DNA from: an uncultured Clostridia bacterium
Lineage (GTDB): Bacteria; Bacillota; Clostridia; Christensenellales; DTU072
NCBI GenBank assembly: GCA_934274515.1
Contig: CAKQTC010000004.1
Location: 104,134-168,133 of the forward strand
Reading direction: 5' to 3'
Length of the DNA: 64,000 bases
Shown here: piece by piece, positions 17,365-25,513 of the stretch
Numbering within the stretch: position 1 is the stretch's first letter
How the letters are laid out: each line of letters begins with the position of its first letter
The notes under the pieces: generated by a model
Databases searched by the model: none
The model's input: only the letters and a program-made list of their open reading frames with translations
Told to the model about the DNA's origin: nothing
Position numbers and translations under genes: made by a program

Positions 17365-18078
17365 ATGGACTTAAAAAGGTTCTTTTGCGAAGAAAATATA
17401 AACGGCGACGTCGTCATTCTTACGGGCGACGAGTTTTATCACGCTGTAAAAGTAACACGGCATAAAACCGGGTATAAACTCGTAGTTTGTGACAATTTAG
17501 GGTATGATTACTATTGTACCGTTACCGAAATCGGTAAAGATTTTCTTGCCGCAAAAATAGACCAAAAAGCCGAAAACCCCGTAGAATCTACATTTACGCT
17601 TAATTTGTATATCGGTAACAATAAAGATTTAGACACAGTCGTTCAGAAAGCGGTCGAACTCGGCGTAAAAAACGTTATCCCGTTTACTTCCCAACACTGC
17701 AACGTAAAAAACATAAACCGCGACAGACTTGAAAAAATAGTAACCGAAAGCAGTAAGCAATGCGGACGAGCAATAAAAGCGGTAATTTATGACCAAATCG
17801 ATTTTGCCGAAGTCGTTAAAAAAGTTAAAAACAGCAACTCATATTTATTTTACGAATATGAAAACGACAATAAAGTAAGCGATTCCGTCATTGATTACGA
17901 GAAAGAGATTAATATTATTATCGGTCCCGAAGGCGGTTTCTCCGAGGAAGAAATAGCAAAAGCGAAAGGGAACGGCATAAAAACCTACACGTTAGGCAAA
18001 AGAATTTTACGAGTAGGCACTGCCGTTGTAGCCGCTTGTGTATTAATAAACGAAAAAGCGGACGGTGAAACGAAATGA
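17365..18078 (+). CDS. rsmE: 16S rRNA (uracil1498-N3)-methyltransferase RsmE
   Basis: A 237-residue RsmE of the SPOUT superfamily, which methylates U1498 in the 30S decoding region. The C-terminal knot motif IIIGPEGGFSEEEI and LGKRILRVGTAV are diagnostic; the N-terminal PUA-like domain begins MDLKRFFCEE. The ATG at 17365 is chosen by family alignment. It has no visible ribosome binding site and lies four bases after the prmA stop, so it is probably coupled. An in-frame extension into prmA is open but not family-like. It overlaps mtaB by four bases. Confidence 0.92.
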   Translation: MDLKRFFCEENINGDVVILTGDEFYHAVKVTRHKTGYKLVVCDNLGYDYYCTVTEIGKDFLAAKIDQKAENPVESTFTLNLYIGNNKDLDTVVQKAVELGVKNVIPFTSQHCNVKNINRDRLEKIVTESSKQCGRAIKAVIYDQIDFAEVVKKVKNSNSYLFYEYENDNKVSDSVIDYEKEINIIIGPEGGFSEEEIAKAKGNGIKTYTLGKRILRVGTAVVAACVLINEKADGETK

Positions 18079-19307
18079 AAGTCACGATTTTCAATCTCGG
18101 CTGCAAGGTAAATCAGTACGAATGCGACGTTATAGCGGAAAAACTTGCGTTTGACGGTCATGACGTAAACGAAGGCTTGTGTTATGCCGACGCTTATATT
18201 TTGAATACGTGTGCTGTTACCGCCGAAGCGGAAAGAAAATCCAGGCAAGCGATAGCAAGATGTCTTGCTCTAAATCCCGACGCAAAGATTTTCGTTTTGG
18301 GGTGCGCGTCCCAAAAAGCCCCCGACAGTTTCAAAAAAGACGGGGTTGTTTATATTTCGGGTACCGCTGATAAATTTGCGGTAACAGAGCATATATTTGA
18401 CGAAAAATTTGCCGAAAACAACCTTCCGACGCCGATTATTTACGAAAACGGCAGTTTAACCACGCCGCACAGAACGCGTGCCTACGTTAAAATCCAAGAC
18501 GGTTGTAATCATTTTTGCTCGTATTGTATAATTCCTTTTTTACGCGGAAGAAGTCGGTCGAGAACGGTCGAGGACGTAGAGAAAGAAGTACGCGCGCTTG
18601 CGCCTAAAACCAAAGAAATCGTTCTTACCGGCATTGACCTTATGGACTTTGGGTTTAATACGGGAAAAGGATTAATCGAACTGTTTAACTCGATTAAAGA
18701 TGCTGACGTAAGAATTCGTTTAGGTTCAGTTTACGCGGAAAAAATAACTGAAGAGTTGCTTGACGGTATGTTTTCCCTCAAAAAATTTTGTCCGCATTTT
18801 CATTTGTCGCTACAAAGCGGCGATAACGAAGTTTTAAGAAAAATGAACCGACGGTATACTGCCGATGAATATCTAAAAAAGATAGAATTAATAAGAAAAT
18901 ACGATGACAACGCCGGAATAACCACCGATGTCATCGTCGGATTTCCGACAGAAGACGACAAAGCCTTTGAAAATACGGTTGATTTCGTAAAACAAGCCGA
19001 GTTTAGCGATTTACATATTTTCCCGTTTTCAGCGAGAATCGGAACGAAAGCGGCAAGTTTTCCGCCTGTTAACAAAGATGAACAGAATCGTAGGAAAAAA
19101 ATTCTTGCCGATGTAAAAAAAGATTTACACGAGTTATTTCTCGAAAGAAACGTCGGGAAACCGCAAGAAGTGCTTTTAGAAGAAGAAAAAAACGGTTACA
19201 ACGTCGGCTATTCGCGCAACTACGCAAGGGTTTACACGAAAAAACAAGGCGAAATCGTAACCGTTATTCCAAATAAAATAGAAAAAGACGGATTAAAGGA
19301 GGAATAA
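18075..19307 (+). CDS. mtaB: tRNA t6A37 methylthiotransferase MtaB
   Basis: A 410-residue radical SAM methylthiotransferase that converts t6A37 to ms2t6A37 in tRNAs reading ANN codons. Three N-terminal cysteines of the UPF0004 domain are in FNLGCKVNQYECD, ILNTCAVTAEAE and FVLGCASQ. The radical SAM triad is CNHFCSYC, followed by PFLRGRSRSR. A C-terminal TRAM domain covers about 345-405. It overlaps rsmE by four bases. MtaB (YqeV) in this neighbourhood is typical of Bacillota. All six cluster cysteines appear to be present. Confidence 0.94.
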   Translation: MKVTIFNLGCKVNQYECDVIAEKLAFDGHDVNEGLCYADAYILNTCAVTAEAERKSRQAIARCLALNPDAKIFVLGCASQKAPDSFKKDGVVYISGTADKFAVTEHIFDEKFAENNLPTPIIYENGSLTTPHRTRAYVKIQDGCNHFCSYCIIPFLRGRSRSRTVEDVEKEVRALAPKTKEIVLTGIDLMDFGFNTGKGLIELFNSIKDADVRIRLGSVYAEKITEELLDGMFSLKKFCPHFHLSLQSGDNEVLRKMNRRYTADEYLKKIELIRKYDDNAGITTDVIVGFPTEDDKAFENTVDFVKQAEFSDLHIFPFSARIGTKAASFPPVNKDEQNRRKKILADVKKDLHELFLERNVGKPQEVLLEEEKNGYNVGYSRNYARVYTKKQGEIVTVIPNKIEKDGLKEE

Positions 19308-19311
19308 AACT

Positions 19312-19647
19312 ATGTCCGATTGTTTATTTTGTAAAATTGCTAACGGAAACGGAGCAAAAGTATTTGAAAACGACGAAATGGTAATTATAAAAGACATTTC
19401 GCCGCAAGCGAACAAACATTATCTAGTTATACCTAAAGAACATTTTGACGATATAACCGAGATAGCGGTAAAAAAACCCGAACTATTAACGAGAATTTTT
19501 GCCGTAATCGCCGAAAAACAAGAAGAACTCGGACTTGGCGGCGGTTTTAGACTTATAACGAACAAGGGAGCGGACGGATGTCAAAGTGTAAAACATCTGC
19601 ATATCCATTTGCTCGGAGGAGAAAAACTATCGGAAAAAATGGGCTAA
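19312..19647 (+). CDS. HIT-family nucleotide-binding protein (HinT-like)
   Basis: A 111-residue histidine-triad protein. The motif HLHIHLLGG near the C-terminus gives the His-x-His-x-His active site that cleaves nucleoside phosphoramidates, and the N-terminal CLFCKIANG is the common family start. It lies five bases after mtaB with GGAGG before the ATG and is the last gene of the long heat-shock run. The mtaB-HIT pair is a common Bacillota arrangement. Physiological substrate is unknown. Confidence 0.93.
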   Translation: MSDCLFCKIANGNGAKVFENDEMVIIKDISPQANKHYLVIPKEHFDDITEIAVKKPELLTRIFAVIAEKQEELGLGGGFRLITNKGADGCQSVKHLHIHLLGGEKLSEKMG

Positions 19648-19740
19648 AAGTTCCGCAAAGTTCAGTAGAAAAGAGACCGCTACGGTCGTATAGAATATAC
19701 ACTATAATTTTTGCCTTTTCACAATTTTATAACAATAAAA

Positions 19741-19771
19741 AAATATCGGACTGTTTGTCCGATATTTTTTG
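19741..19771 (+). terminator. Bidirectional terminator between HIT and rpsU
   Basis: An 11-pair perfect stem (19741-19751 with 19757-19767) with loop TGTTT. It has a T-run on the + strand and an A-run upstream (T-run on the - strand), so it can end both the mtaB-HIT and the convergent rpsU transcripts. Confidence 0.9.
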
Positions 19772-19773
19772 TT

Positions 19774-19947
19774 TTAATACTTTCTTTTTTTAGCGTTTTC
19801 GGCTTTCTTCTTTCTCCTTACGCTGGGTTTTTCGTAAACTTCATGACGTTTGAGATCACCGATGATGCCGTCATTCGAGCATTTTCTTTTCCAACGACGG
19901 AAAGCGCTGTCTACGGATTCGTTTTCTTTAACGTATACGGTTGCCAT
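19774..19947 (-). CDS. rpsU: Small-subunit ribosomal protein S21
   Basis: A 57-residue S21 read from the - strand. It begins MATVYVKENESVDSAFRRWK and continues with GIIGDLKRHEVYEKPSVRRK and a lysine-rich tail ending KKRKY. This is the complete family length. GGGGGTGA lies nine bases before the ATG on the - strand. A promoter is visible at 19983-20011. In many Clostridia rpsU follows HIT on the same strand; here it is convergent. The gene is easy to miss because it is so short. Confidence 0.95.
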   Translation of the reverse strand: MATVYVKENESVDSAFRRWKRKCSNDGIIGDLKRHEVYEKPSVRRKKKAENAKKRKY

Positions 19948-19982
19948 TGAGTTTCACCCCCTTGCTAAGGAATTTCGTATGT

Positions 19983-20011
19983 ATTTTATATTATTTTTTT
20001 TCCTTTGTCAA
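19983..20011 (-). promoter_or_regulatory. rpsU promoter
   Basis: On the - strand TTGACA (20006-20011) and TAAAAT (19983-19988) with a 17-base spacer form a good sigma-A promoter, about 30 bases before the rpsU start. Confidence 0.75.
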
Positions 20012-20046
20012 TTAATTTAATAAGAAACTGATTTTTTTGTCTAAAT

Positions 20047-20054
20047 TTGTCGAA
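20047..20054 (+). promoter_or_regulatory. Spo0A-box-like TTGTCGAA
   Basis: A match to the 0A box TTGTCGAA in the AT-rich region before the small gene at 20130. A degenerate copy TTGTCACG starts exactly 20 bases later. A single eight-base match is weak evidence by itself; it is listed because two more copies lie before dnaG. Confidence 0.3.
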
Positions 20055-20129
20055 AATGCGCTTAACTTGTCACGACGGGAGAAAAAACTCGAAAAAAAGG
20101 TAAAATGTAATCAAACGACGGAGGTACAT

Positions 20130-20438
20130 ATGAATAGAAAAAGCGACGAATGGAAAAAGTACATAAAAGAGGCAAAAATCAGATTGAATCAAAGTAGATT
20201 TCAACCGTTAGACAACGAAGTTTTTTATCTTAATTCTCAAAAACTCACGAGGCAGGAAATATCGCGGTTAAACAGCACGATAGCGGAAGTCGTTGCGAGT
20301 GACGACTTTTATCCTAACCCGTTGGGCAAAATGATAGACAAAGAAGTATACTCGTCTTTAAGCGAGGAGTCAAAAACAAAATACATATTCGATTTAAGCG
20401 CGATTTATTTAAGTTTGCGAGCAAAATTCAAAAAATAA
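20130..20438 (+). CDS. Hypothetical protein, 102 residues, upstream of dnaG
   Basis: I do not recognise this gene. The ATG at 20130 is set by GACGGAGG seven bases upstream. The product is 102 residues, charged and predicted soluble and mainly helical. It has a basic N-terminal helix (RKSDEWKKYIKEAKIRLNQ), a central LTRQEISRLNSTIAEVVASDD segment and a YPNPLGKMIDKEVY segment, and ends in a basic RAKFKK. No signal peptide, membrane segment or cysteine is present. Codon use resembles the neighbours and the frame is clean, so it is probably a real gene. It lies between convergent rpsU and dnaG, and is separated from dnaG by 72 bases containing tandem TTGTCGAA sites. Confidence 0.7.
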   Translation: MNRKSDEWKKYIKEAKIRLNQSRFQPLDNEVFYLNSQKLTRQEISRLNSTIAEVVASDDFYPNPLGKMIDKEVYSSLSEESKTKYIFDLSAIYLSLRAKFKK

Positions 20439-20472
20439 GACACTTTTAAGGATAATGCAACAACTAGGATAC

Positions 20473-20490
20473 TTGTCGAAGTTTGTCGAA
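20473..20490 (+). promoter_or_regulatory. Tandem Spo0A-box-like sites before dnaG
   Basis: Two identical TTGTCGAA octamers (20473-20480 and 20483-20490) occur head to tail exactly ten bases apart, about 20-38 bases before the dnaG ATG. This is the 0A box sequence bound by phosphorylated Spo0A, and one-turn spacing suits a tandem dimer. A weak TATATC lies just downstream at 20492-20497. The gtcgaa hexamer is common in coding DNA here, but an exact tandem in an intergenic region is not. Confidence 0.5.
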
Positions 20491-20510
20491 TTATATCAGC
20501 GGTAGGAGAG

Positions 20511-22262
20511 ATGGAGACAAGTAACACCGGTTTTATACAACAATTAAAAGATAAACTCGACATCGTTGACGTTATTTCGGGTTACGTTTCTCTGCAAAGA
20601 AAAGGAAGAGATTACTGGGCGTGTTGCCCGTTTCATCACGAAAAAACTCCTTCTTTTCAAGTGAAAACGATTCATCAGTATTATACTTGTTACGGTTGCG
20701 GAAAAAAGGGAGACGTTATCAATTTCGTAATGGAAATGGATAAACTTACCTTTGGCGAAGCGATAGAAAAACTCGCAAAAATAGCAGGACTCGAAGTACC
20801 CGAGCGCGCCGTAGACGTCAAGTACAAACAACAGAAAGAAAAACTAGAAAAAATTTATGCGGTTAATCGAGAAACCGCACTTTTTTACCATAACATTTTA
20901 CGAACAGACGACGGAGATATTGCCCTTAAATATCTTGCCGAAAGACAACTTACGCAGGAAACAATTCGAAAATTCGGTATTGGATATTCTCCGGATTTTA
21001 CTTCGCTCGTGACATATTTGAAAGAAAAAGGTTATTCTGTAGAAACGATGAAAGACGCAGGCGTCGTCGGAATAAACGATGAAGGAAAACCTTATGATTT
21101 CTTCGGTAAACGTCTAATAATACCGATTATTTCCGCGTCCGGCAAAGTTATCGGTTTTACCGGCAGGAGTCTTGAAAAAAAACCCGACCATGCCAAATAT
21201 AAAAACACTTCAGCGACGATTGCGTTTAACAAACGTAAAAATTTGTTCGGCATCAACATGTATAAGCAATATGTTCCGAGCGGAAACAGAGCGATGATAC
21301 TCGTAGAAGGGCATATGGACGTAATAAGTTTGTTTCAAGCGGGAATAAAAAACGTCGTTGCGTCGATGGGAACCGCTCTCACTCCCGAACAATGTAAAGA
21401 GATTAAACGTTTTGCCGACATAGTATACGTTTCTTACGACGGTGATTCGGCGGGACAATCCGCTACGATTAAAGGGTTATCTTTACTCAAAGACGAAGGT
21501 TTGGACGTAAAAGTGGTTTGTCTTAAAGATAATCTCGATCCTGACGATTACGTCAAAAAATATGGCAAAGACGGATATCTTAGACTTGTGGACGAAGCGT
21601 TGCCGTTGGTGGATTTCAAACTTAAAAAAATAGAAGAAAAATATACTTTCGATAGTTACGACGAGCGCGTTAAGTACGTTAAAGAAGCGGTAGGCGTTTT
21701 ATCGGGACTTGACGAAGTAGAAAAAGCAGTTTACACGGAAAAAGTAAGCAAAATAAGCGGCTTGTCGCAAGATAGAATTATTTCAGCGTTACAGGCGGAA
21801 ACGCCCGATGACGCGTTCAAAAATCGCGATGAACGAGAAGAAATTGCGCCAAGAGAAACAAACGCGCTTGAAATTGCAGAAAAATTTGTGCTTGCGAGTA
21901 TGATTTTCGGTAAAGACTACGCAATGTACGGGGACGTAGTAAAAGAATATTTTGAAAACGAAGGACATTCCGCTGCGTTTGAATACGTGCTTTCTTGCGC
22001 GAAAAATTCGGTCGTCCCGATAGCGTCTAGATTATACGACCTTACGGATAAGAGCGACGCAGATTCGATTATAAGTGTGCCGGAAAACGTTAAAGCGGAC
22101 AAACAGCCTATTTTCTACGAAGAATGTGTAAAAAAACTGCATAAACGATACGTCGATAAGGAAATAAAGAAGACGATAGCGGAATTGAATACGGAAAAAA
22201 ATGAAGAAATGAAACGGCAATTAAAGGAAAAAATCGTTGCCCTTACAAAGATGAAAAGATAA
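20511..22262 (+). CDS. dnaG: DNA primase DnaG
   Basis: A 583-residue primase. The N-terminal CHC2 zinc site is Cys39-x2-His42 and Cys60-x2-Cys63 within CCPFHHEKTPSFQ and YYTCYGCGKKGD. The catalytic core includes FGIGYSPD, RLIIPI and the Toprim residues in LVEGHMDVISLFQAG and VYVSYDGDSAGQSA. The C-terminal region (about 440-583) is the variable helicase-interacting domain. AGGAG lies close to the ATG. It is followed after 17 bases by the primary sigma factor, the standard dnaG-rpoD arrangement. Confidence 0.97.
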   Translation: METSNTGFIQQLKDKLDIVDVISGYVSLQRKGRDYWACCPFHHEKTPSFQVKTIHQYYTCYGCGKKGDVINFVMEMDKLTFGEAIEKLAKIAGLEVPERAVDVKYKQQKEKLEKIYAVNRETALFYHNILRTDDGDIALKYLAERQLTQETIRKFGIGYSPDFTSLVTYLKEKGYSVETMKDAGVVGINDEGKPYDFFGKRLIIPIISASGKVIGFTGRSLEKKPDHAKYKNTSATIAFNKRKNLFGINMYKQYVPSGNRAMILVEGHMDVISLFQAGIKNVVASMGTALTPEQCKEIKRFADIVYVSYDGDSAGQSATIKGLSLLKDEGLDVKVVCLKDNLDPDDYVKKYGKDGYLRLVDEALPLVDFKLKKIEEKYTFDSYDERVKYVKEAVGVLSGLDEVEKAVYTEKVSKISGLSQDRIISALQAETPDDAFKNRDEREEIAPRETNALEIAEKFVLASMIFGKDYAMYGDVVKEYFENEGHSAAFEYVLSCAKNSVVPIASRLYDLTDKSDADSIISVPENVKADKQPIFYEECVKKLHKRYVDKEIKKTIAELNTEKNEEMKRQLKEKIVALTKMKR

Positions 22263-22279
22263 TTATAGAGAGGTGCCAT

Positions 22280-23347
22280 ATGCCTGAATACGACGAACGT
22301 AAAAAACAAGAACTTGAAAAAATACTCGAAGCCTACAAGGAAAAGAAAGCAATCCCCGAAGACGAACTGCTTAATCGAATGGACAGATTGCAACTCGACG
22401 CAAAGGAACTTGACGAAGTTTACGACTTCCTTGGCAAAAAGGGCATTAAGGTTATTAACGTAGAGGAGCAGAGCAAAATAAACGACCAAATGCTCCAAAA
22501 AATTATGAGCGAGGTCAATATCGACGACTCGGTTAAGATGTACCTTAAAGACATCGGCAGAGTTCCGCTTTTAACTCCGCAGGAAGAACTCGAACTTGCC
22601 GAAAAAATGAGCCAAGGCGACGAAGAAGCAAAAAAACAACTTATAAACGCCAACCTTCGTCTTGTAGTTAGCATTGCGAAAAGATACGTCGGTCGCGGAA
22701 TGCAATTTCTTGACCTAATTCAAGAAGGCAATCTAGGGCTTATGAAAGCCGTGGAAAAATTCGATTACACAAAAGGCTTTAAGTTTTCGACATACGCGAC
22801 TTGGTGGATTCGTCAAGCGATTACACGTTCTCTCGCCGACCAAGCAAGAACCATTCGTATCCCCGTTCATATGGTGGAAACGATAAATAAACTTACTAAA
22901 GTAAGCAGAACGCTACTTCAAAAACTCGGAAGAGAGCCTACGCAATCGGAAATTGCCGAAGCGATGGGAATTCCCGAATCTAAGGTAGTCGAAATTCAAA
23001 AAATAGCACACGATCCCGTTTCCCTCGAAACGCCTATCGGCGAAGAAGACGACAGCCATCTCGGCGATTTTATCGAAGATAAAAGCACGGCTAGTCAAAT
23101 AGATATTGCCGAAATGAAAGAGCGCAAAGCGTTAATCGAAGAAATTTTGACCGGACTTGCCCCAAGGGAGGCGGCGGTGTTGATTCTTCGTTACGGATTG
23201 CGCGATAATCGTCCGCGTACGCTCGAAGAAGTCGGAAGAGAGTTCAACGTAACGAGAGAAAGAATACGTCAGATTGAAGCGAAGGCTCTCCGCAAACTTC
23301 GTCATCCGAATAAGATGAAAAAATTTCAAGATTTTCTCGGTAACTAA
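22280..23347 (+). CDS. rpoD: Primary RNA polymerase sigma factor (SigA/RpoD)
   Basis: A 355-residue primary sigma factor. It has a short region 1.1 at the N-terminus, region 1.2 (DDSVKMYLKDIGRVPLLT), region 2 with GNLGLMKAVEKFDYTKGFKFS and TYATWWIRQAITR, region 3 (RIPVHMVETINKL) and region 4.2 ending ERIRQIEAKALRKLRHP. Like B. subtilis SigA it lacks the large non-conserved insert of E. coli sigma-70. AGAGAGGTG precedes the ATG. Numerous TTGACA-N17-TATAAT promoters in this window fit its expected specificity. The stop overlaps trmK by one base. Confidence 0.97.
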   Translation: MPEYDERKKQELEKILEAYKEKKAIPEDELLNRMDRLQLDAKELDEVYDFLGKKGIKVINVEEQSKINDQMLQKIMSEVNIDDSVKMYLKDIGRVPLLTPQEELELAEKMSQGDEEAKKQLINANLRLVVSIAKRYVGRGMQFLDLIQEGNLGLMKAVEKFDYTKGFKFSTYATWWIRQAITRSLADQARTIRIPVHMVETINKLTKVSRTLLQKLGREPTQSEIAEAMGIPESKVVEIQKIAHDPVSLETPIGEEDDSHLGDFIEDKSTASQIDIAEMKERKALIEEILTGLAPREAAVLILRYGLRDNRPRTLEEVGREFNVTRERIRQIEAKALRKLRHPNKMKKFQDFLGN

Positions 23348-24006
23348 TGATAAAACTAAGCGAGAGATTAAACGCTTTACTTGAAGTATCCGAAACCAAA
23401 GGCGGAATTATAGCGGATATAGGTTGCGACCATGGCAAACTTATTTGTGCGGCGGTGCTTTCTGGAAAGTGCGAGAGAGGAGTGGGCGTCGATATAAGCG
23501 CTTTTAGTTTGCATAAAGCGGTCGAATATGCGGAACAATGCGGCGTACTCGACAAAATGGATTTTTTCGAAGGCGACGGATTCAGCGTTATTCCTTACCC
23601 CGTAGACACCGCGATTATTGCAGGAATGGGCGGGAATGAAATAACGCATATTTTATCACAAAAACATAAAGTAACGACTTACGTACTTTCTCCGCACCAA
23701 GATTCGCACGTTCTCCGTCGATTTATGGCAGAAAACGATTTTTATGCTGAAAAAGACTTCGTTGTAGAAGATAAAAAAAAGTTTTATCCGATTATCGTTT
23801 GCAAAAAGGGTAAATGCGATTATAAAAACGAAGAGTTTTTTCTCGGGAAAAACTATCCGCCGCGTTCGGACTACGAAAAAAGAAACGAAAAACGCCTTAA
23901 TTATTTAACCGACATAGCAAAAGGTTTTGCGTCAAGCGATAATGCGTCAGACGAGATTAAAGAAGAGTTAGAGGCACTTAAATTATGGCACGAATCAAAG
24001 ATGTAA
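23347..24006 (+). CDS. trmK: tRNA (adenine22-N1)-methyltransferase TrmK
   Basis: A 219-residue TrmK that methylates N1 of A22 in tRNA. The N-terminal Rossmann SAM site is IIADIGCDHGKLICAAV, followed by GVDISAFSLHKA and IIAGMGGNEITHIL, a strong family signature. The C-terminal part is a coiled-coil-like helical extension. The ATG overlaps the rpoD stop by one base and the gene overlaps nif3 by 22 bases. The rpoD-trmK-nif3-zinc-ribbon order is typical of Bacillota. The two overlaps imply coupled translation from the dnaG-rpoD transcript. Confidence 0.93.
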   Translation: MIKLSERLNALLEVSETKGGIIADIGCDHGKLICAAVLSGKCERGVGVDISAFSLHKAVEYAEQCGVLDKMDFFEGDGFSVIPYPVDTAIIAGMGGNEITHILSQKHKVTTYVLSPHQDSHVLRRFMAENDFYAEKDFVVEDKKKFYPIIVCKKGKCDYKNEEFFLGKNYPPRSDYEKRNEKRLNYLTDIAKGFASSDNASDEIKEELEALKLWHESKM

Positions 24007-24758
24007 TAAACGTTATAGAAACTTTCGCTCCGCTTGCATTACAAGGCGATTTCGACAACTGCGGACTTAAATTAGGCGACCTAAACAACGAATTAAGCGG
24101 CGTTTTAGTAACGTTAGATACAAACGAAGCGGTAGTTGACGAGGCAATTAATAAAAATTGCAATTTAATAATCGAGCATCATCCGTCGATTTTTCGCGCC
24201 GTAAAGCAATTCGATTTTCGCTTGCCGATTACGAAAGCTTTAACTAAAGCGATAAAAAACGACATAGCGATTTATTCCGCACATACCAACGTTGACTTTA
24301 CCGACAACGGATTAAACGACTATGCGGCGAAATCTTTGGGGTTGAAAAACATTTTGAAAACGGGCGAGCCGTGCGACCCGAGAATAGGCGAAACGGAAAA
24401 AGAAGTAACGCTCAGCGAATTTTTTGAAACGGTTAAGTCGGTTTTCAACGATAAAAACGCAACTTATGTCGGCGATAAAAATAAAAAAATAAAAAAAGTC
24501 GCGATAATAAACGGCGGAGGCGGTTCGCACGAAGACGATTTGCTTACGGCGATGCGTTCGGGTGCCGATGTTTTTGTTACGGGAGACGTAAAATATAGCG
24601 TTGCACGTTTGGCAAAAGACGCCGAATATGCTATAATACAAGTCGGTCATTACAATAGCGAACAAGGTTTTTCCGACTTAATGTCGGAATTGCTCGAAAA
24701 AGCAATAGGTAAAGAAAAGATACATAAAGCAACAAAATTGCTTAATCCGTATAATTAG
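23985..24758 (+). CDS. Nif3-like dinuclear metal centre protein (YqfO family)
   Basis: A 257-residue Nif3/GTP cyclohydrolase I type 2 homologue. The metal ligands are visible: the paired histidines in IIEHHPSIF, YSAHTNVDFTDNG, and the late GHYNSEQGF. The family forms a toroidal hexamer with two metals per subunit; its biochemical role remains unsettled. It is the short form, without the PII-like insertion found in B. subtilis YqfO. It overlaps trmK and is followed by the zinc-ribbon gene, a conserved pairing. Confidence 0.9.
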   Translation: MARIKDVINVIETFAPLALQGDFDNCGLKLGDLNNELSGVLVTLDTNEAVVDEAINKNCNLIIEHHPSIFRAVKQFDFRLPITKALTKAIKNDIAIYSAHTNVDFTDNGLNDYAAKSLGLKNILKTGEPCDPRIGETEKEVTLSEFFETVKSVFNDKNATYVGDKNKKIKKVAIINGGGGSHEDDLLTAMRSGADVFVTGDVKYSVARLAKDAEYAIIQVGHYNSEQGFSDLMSELLEKAIGKEKIHKATKLLNPYN

Positions 24759-24771
24759 AAGGAGAATGGAG

Positions 24772-25476
24772 ATGTCTGTACAAAAAATTTTAGAGTATCA
24801 GAAGATAGATTTTAATATCTATAAAAAGGAAAAAGATTTCGCGCAATCGCCGGAGATAAAACGTATGGCGACAAGAAAAGAAGAAATAAAAAACAAGCGC
24901 GATATGCTCGATACACTTGCATCGGAACTAGACAAAAGTTACGCTCTCCTTAATGTTTTGGAAGAAAAACTTGCCGAACAAGACGCGTTGAACGTGGATT
25001 TTGAAACTGATTTTTCCGAATTTACCGAGTTAAAAGACTTCGACAAATACGAAAAGAATTTTGCAAAGTACGAAGAAGAAGTCCGTAATCTCGTTAAAGA
25101 CATACAAAAAACCATTAGTAAAATCGCAGAAATTAGCGATAACAACAAAAAAATCAACGATCAGATCACGAAACTCGTCATTGACTTCAATCAAGCGAAA
25201 AATCAGGCGGAAGAAAAAAGAAAGATGCTTTTCAGAGAGGCGATACCTTTTGCAAAAAAACTCAAAGAAATCGAGCCGGATATAGAAGAAAAATATCTTG
25301 TTAAGTATAAAGAACTTCGCGCTAAGAAGAAAATGCCGGCGTTCGTGCCATACGTTGACGGAAACTGTATGGGGTGCGGTATCGGAATCGAAGTAGAGGT
25401 CGGTAAGAATATGAACAATCTTTACGACTGCGCGGAATGTCCGCATTGCGGAAGAATAGTTTATAAAATGAATTAA
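24772..25476 (+). CDS. Coiled-coil protein with C4 zinc ribbon
   Basis: A 234-residue protein with a long helical coiled coil (about residues 5-175, rich in Lys/Glu heptads) and a C-terminal zinc ribbon formed by CMGCG and, after a spacer, CAECPHCG. This is the CT398/YqfO-associated 'zinc ribbon domain' family found beside nif3. Function is unknown; nucleic acid or nucleotide-enzyme adaptor roles are proposed for relatives. The ATG at 24772 is preferred to the ATG at 24766 because AAGGAG (24759-24764) is correctly spaced only from the former. Confidence 0.85.
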   Translation: MSVQKILEYQKIDFNIYKKEKDFAQSPEIKRMATRKEEIKNKRDMLDTLASELDKSYALLNVLEEKLAEQDALNVDFETDFSEFTELKDFDKYEKNFAKYEEEVRNLVKDIQKTISKIAEISDNNKKINDQITKLVIDFNQAKNQAEEKRKMLFREAIPFAKKLKEIEPDIEEKYLVKYKELRAKKKMPAFVPYVDGNCMGCGIGIEVEVGKNMNNLYDCAECPHCGRIVYKMN

Positions 25477-25513
25477 TACCGTAGTTTTCGCATACATTTT
25501 CGTGAGGTGATTT

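Noticed and set aside
20067..20106. TTGTCA and TAAAAT as a promoter for the small gene at 20130
   Set aside because: The spacer would be 28 bases, far outside the usual range.
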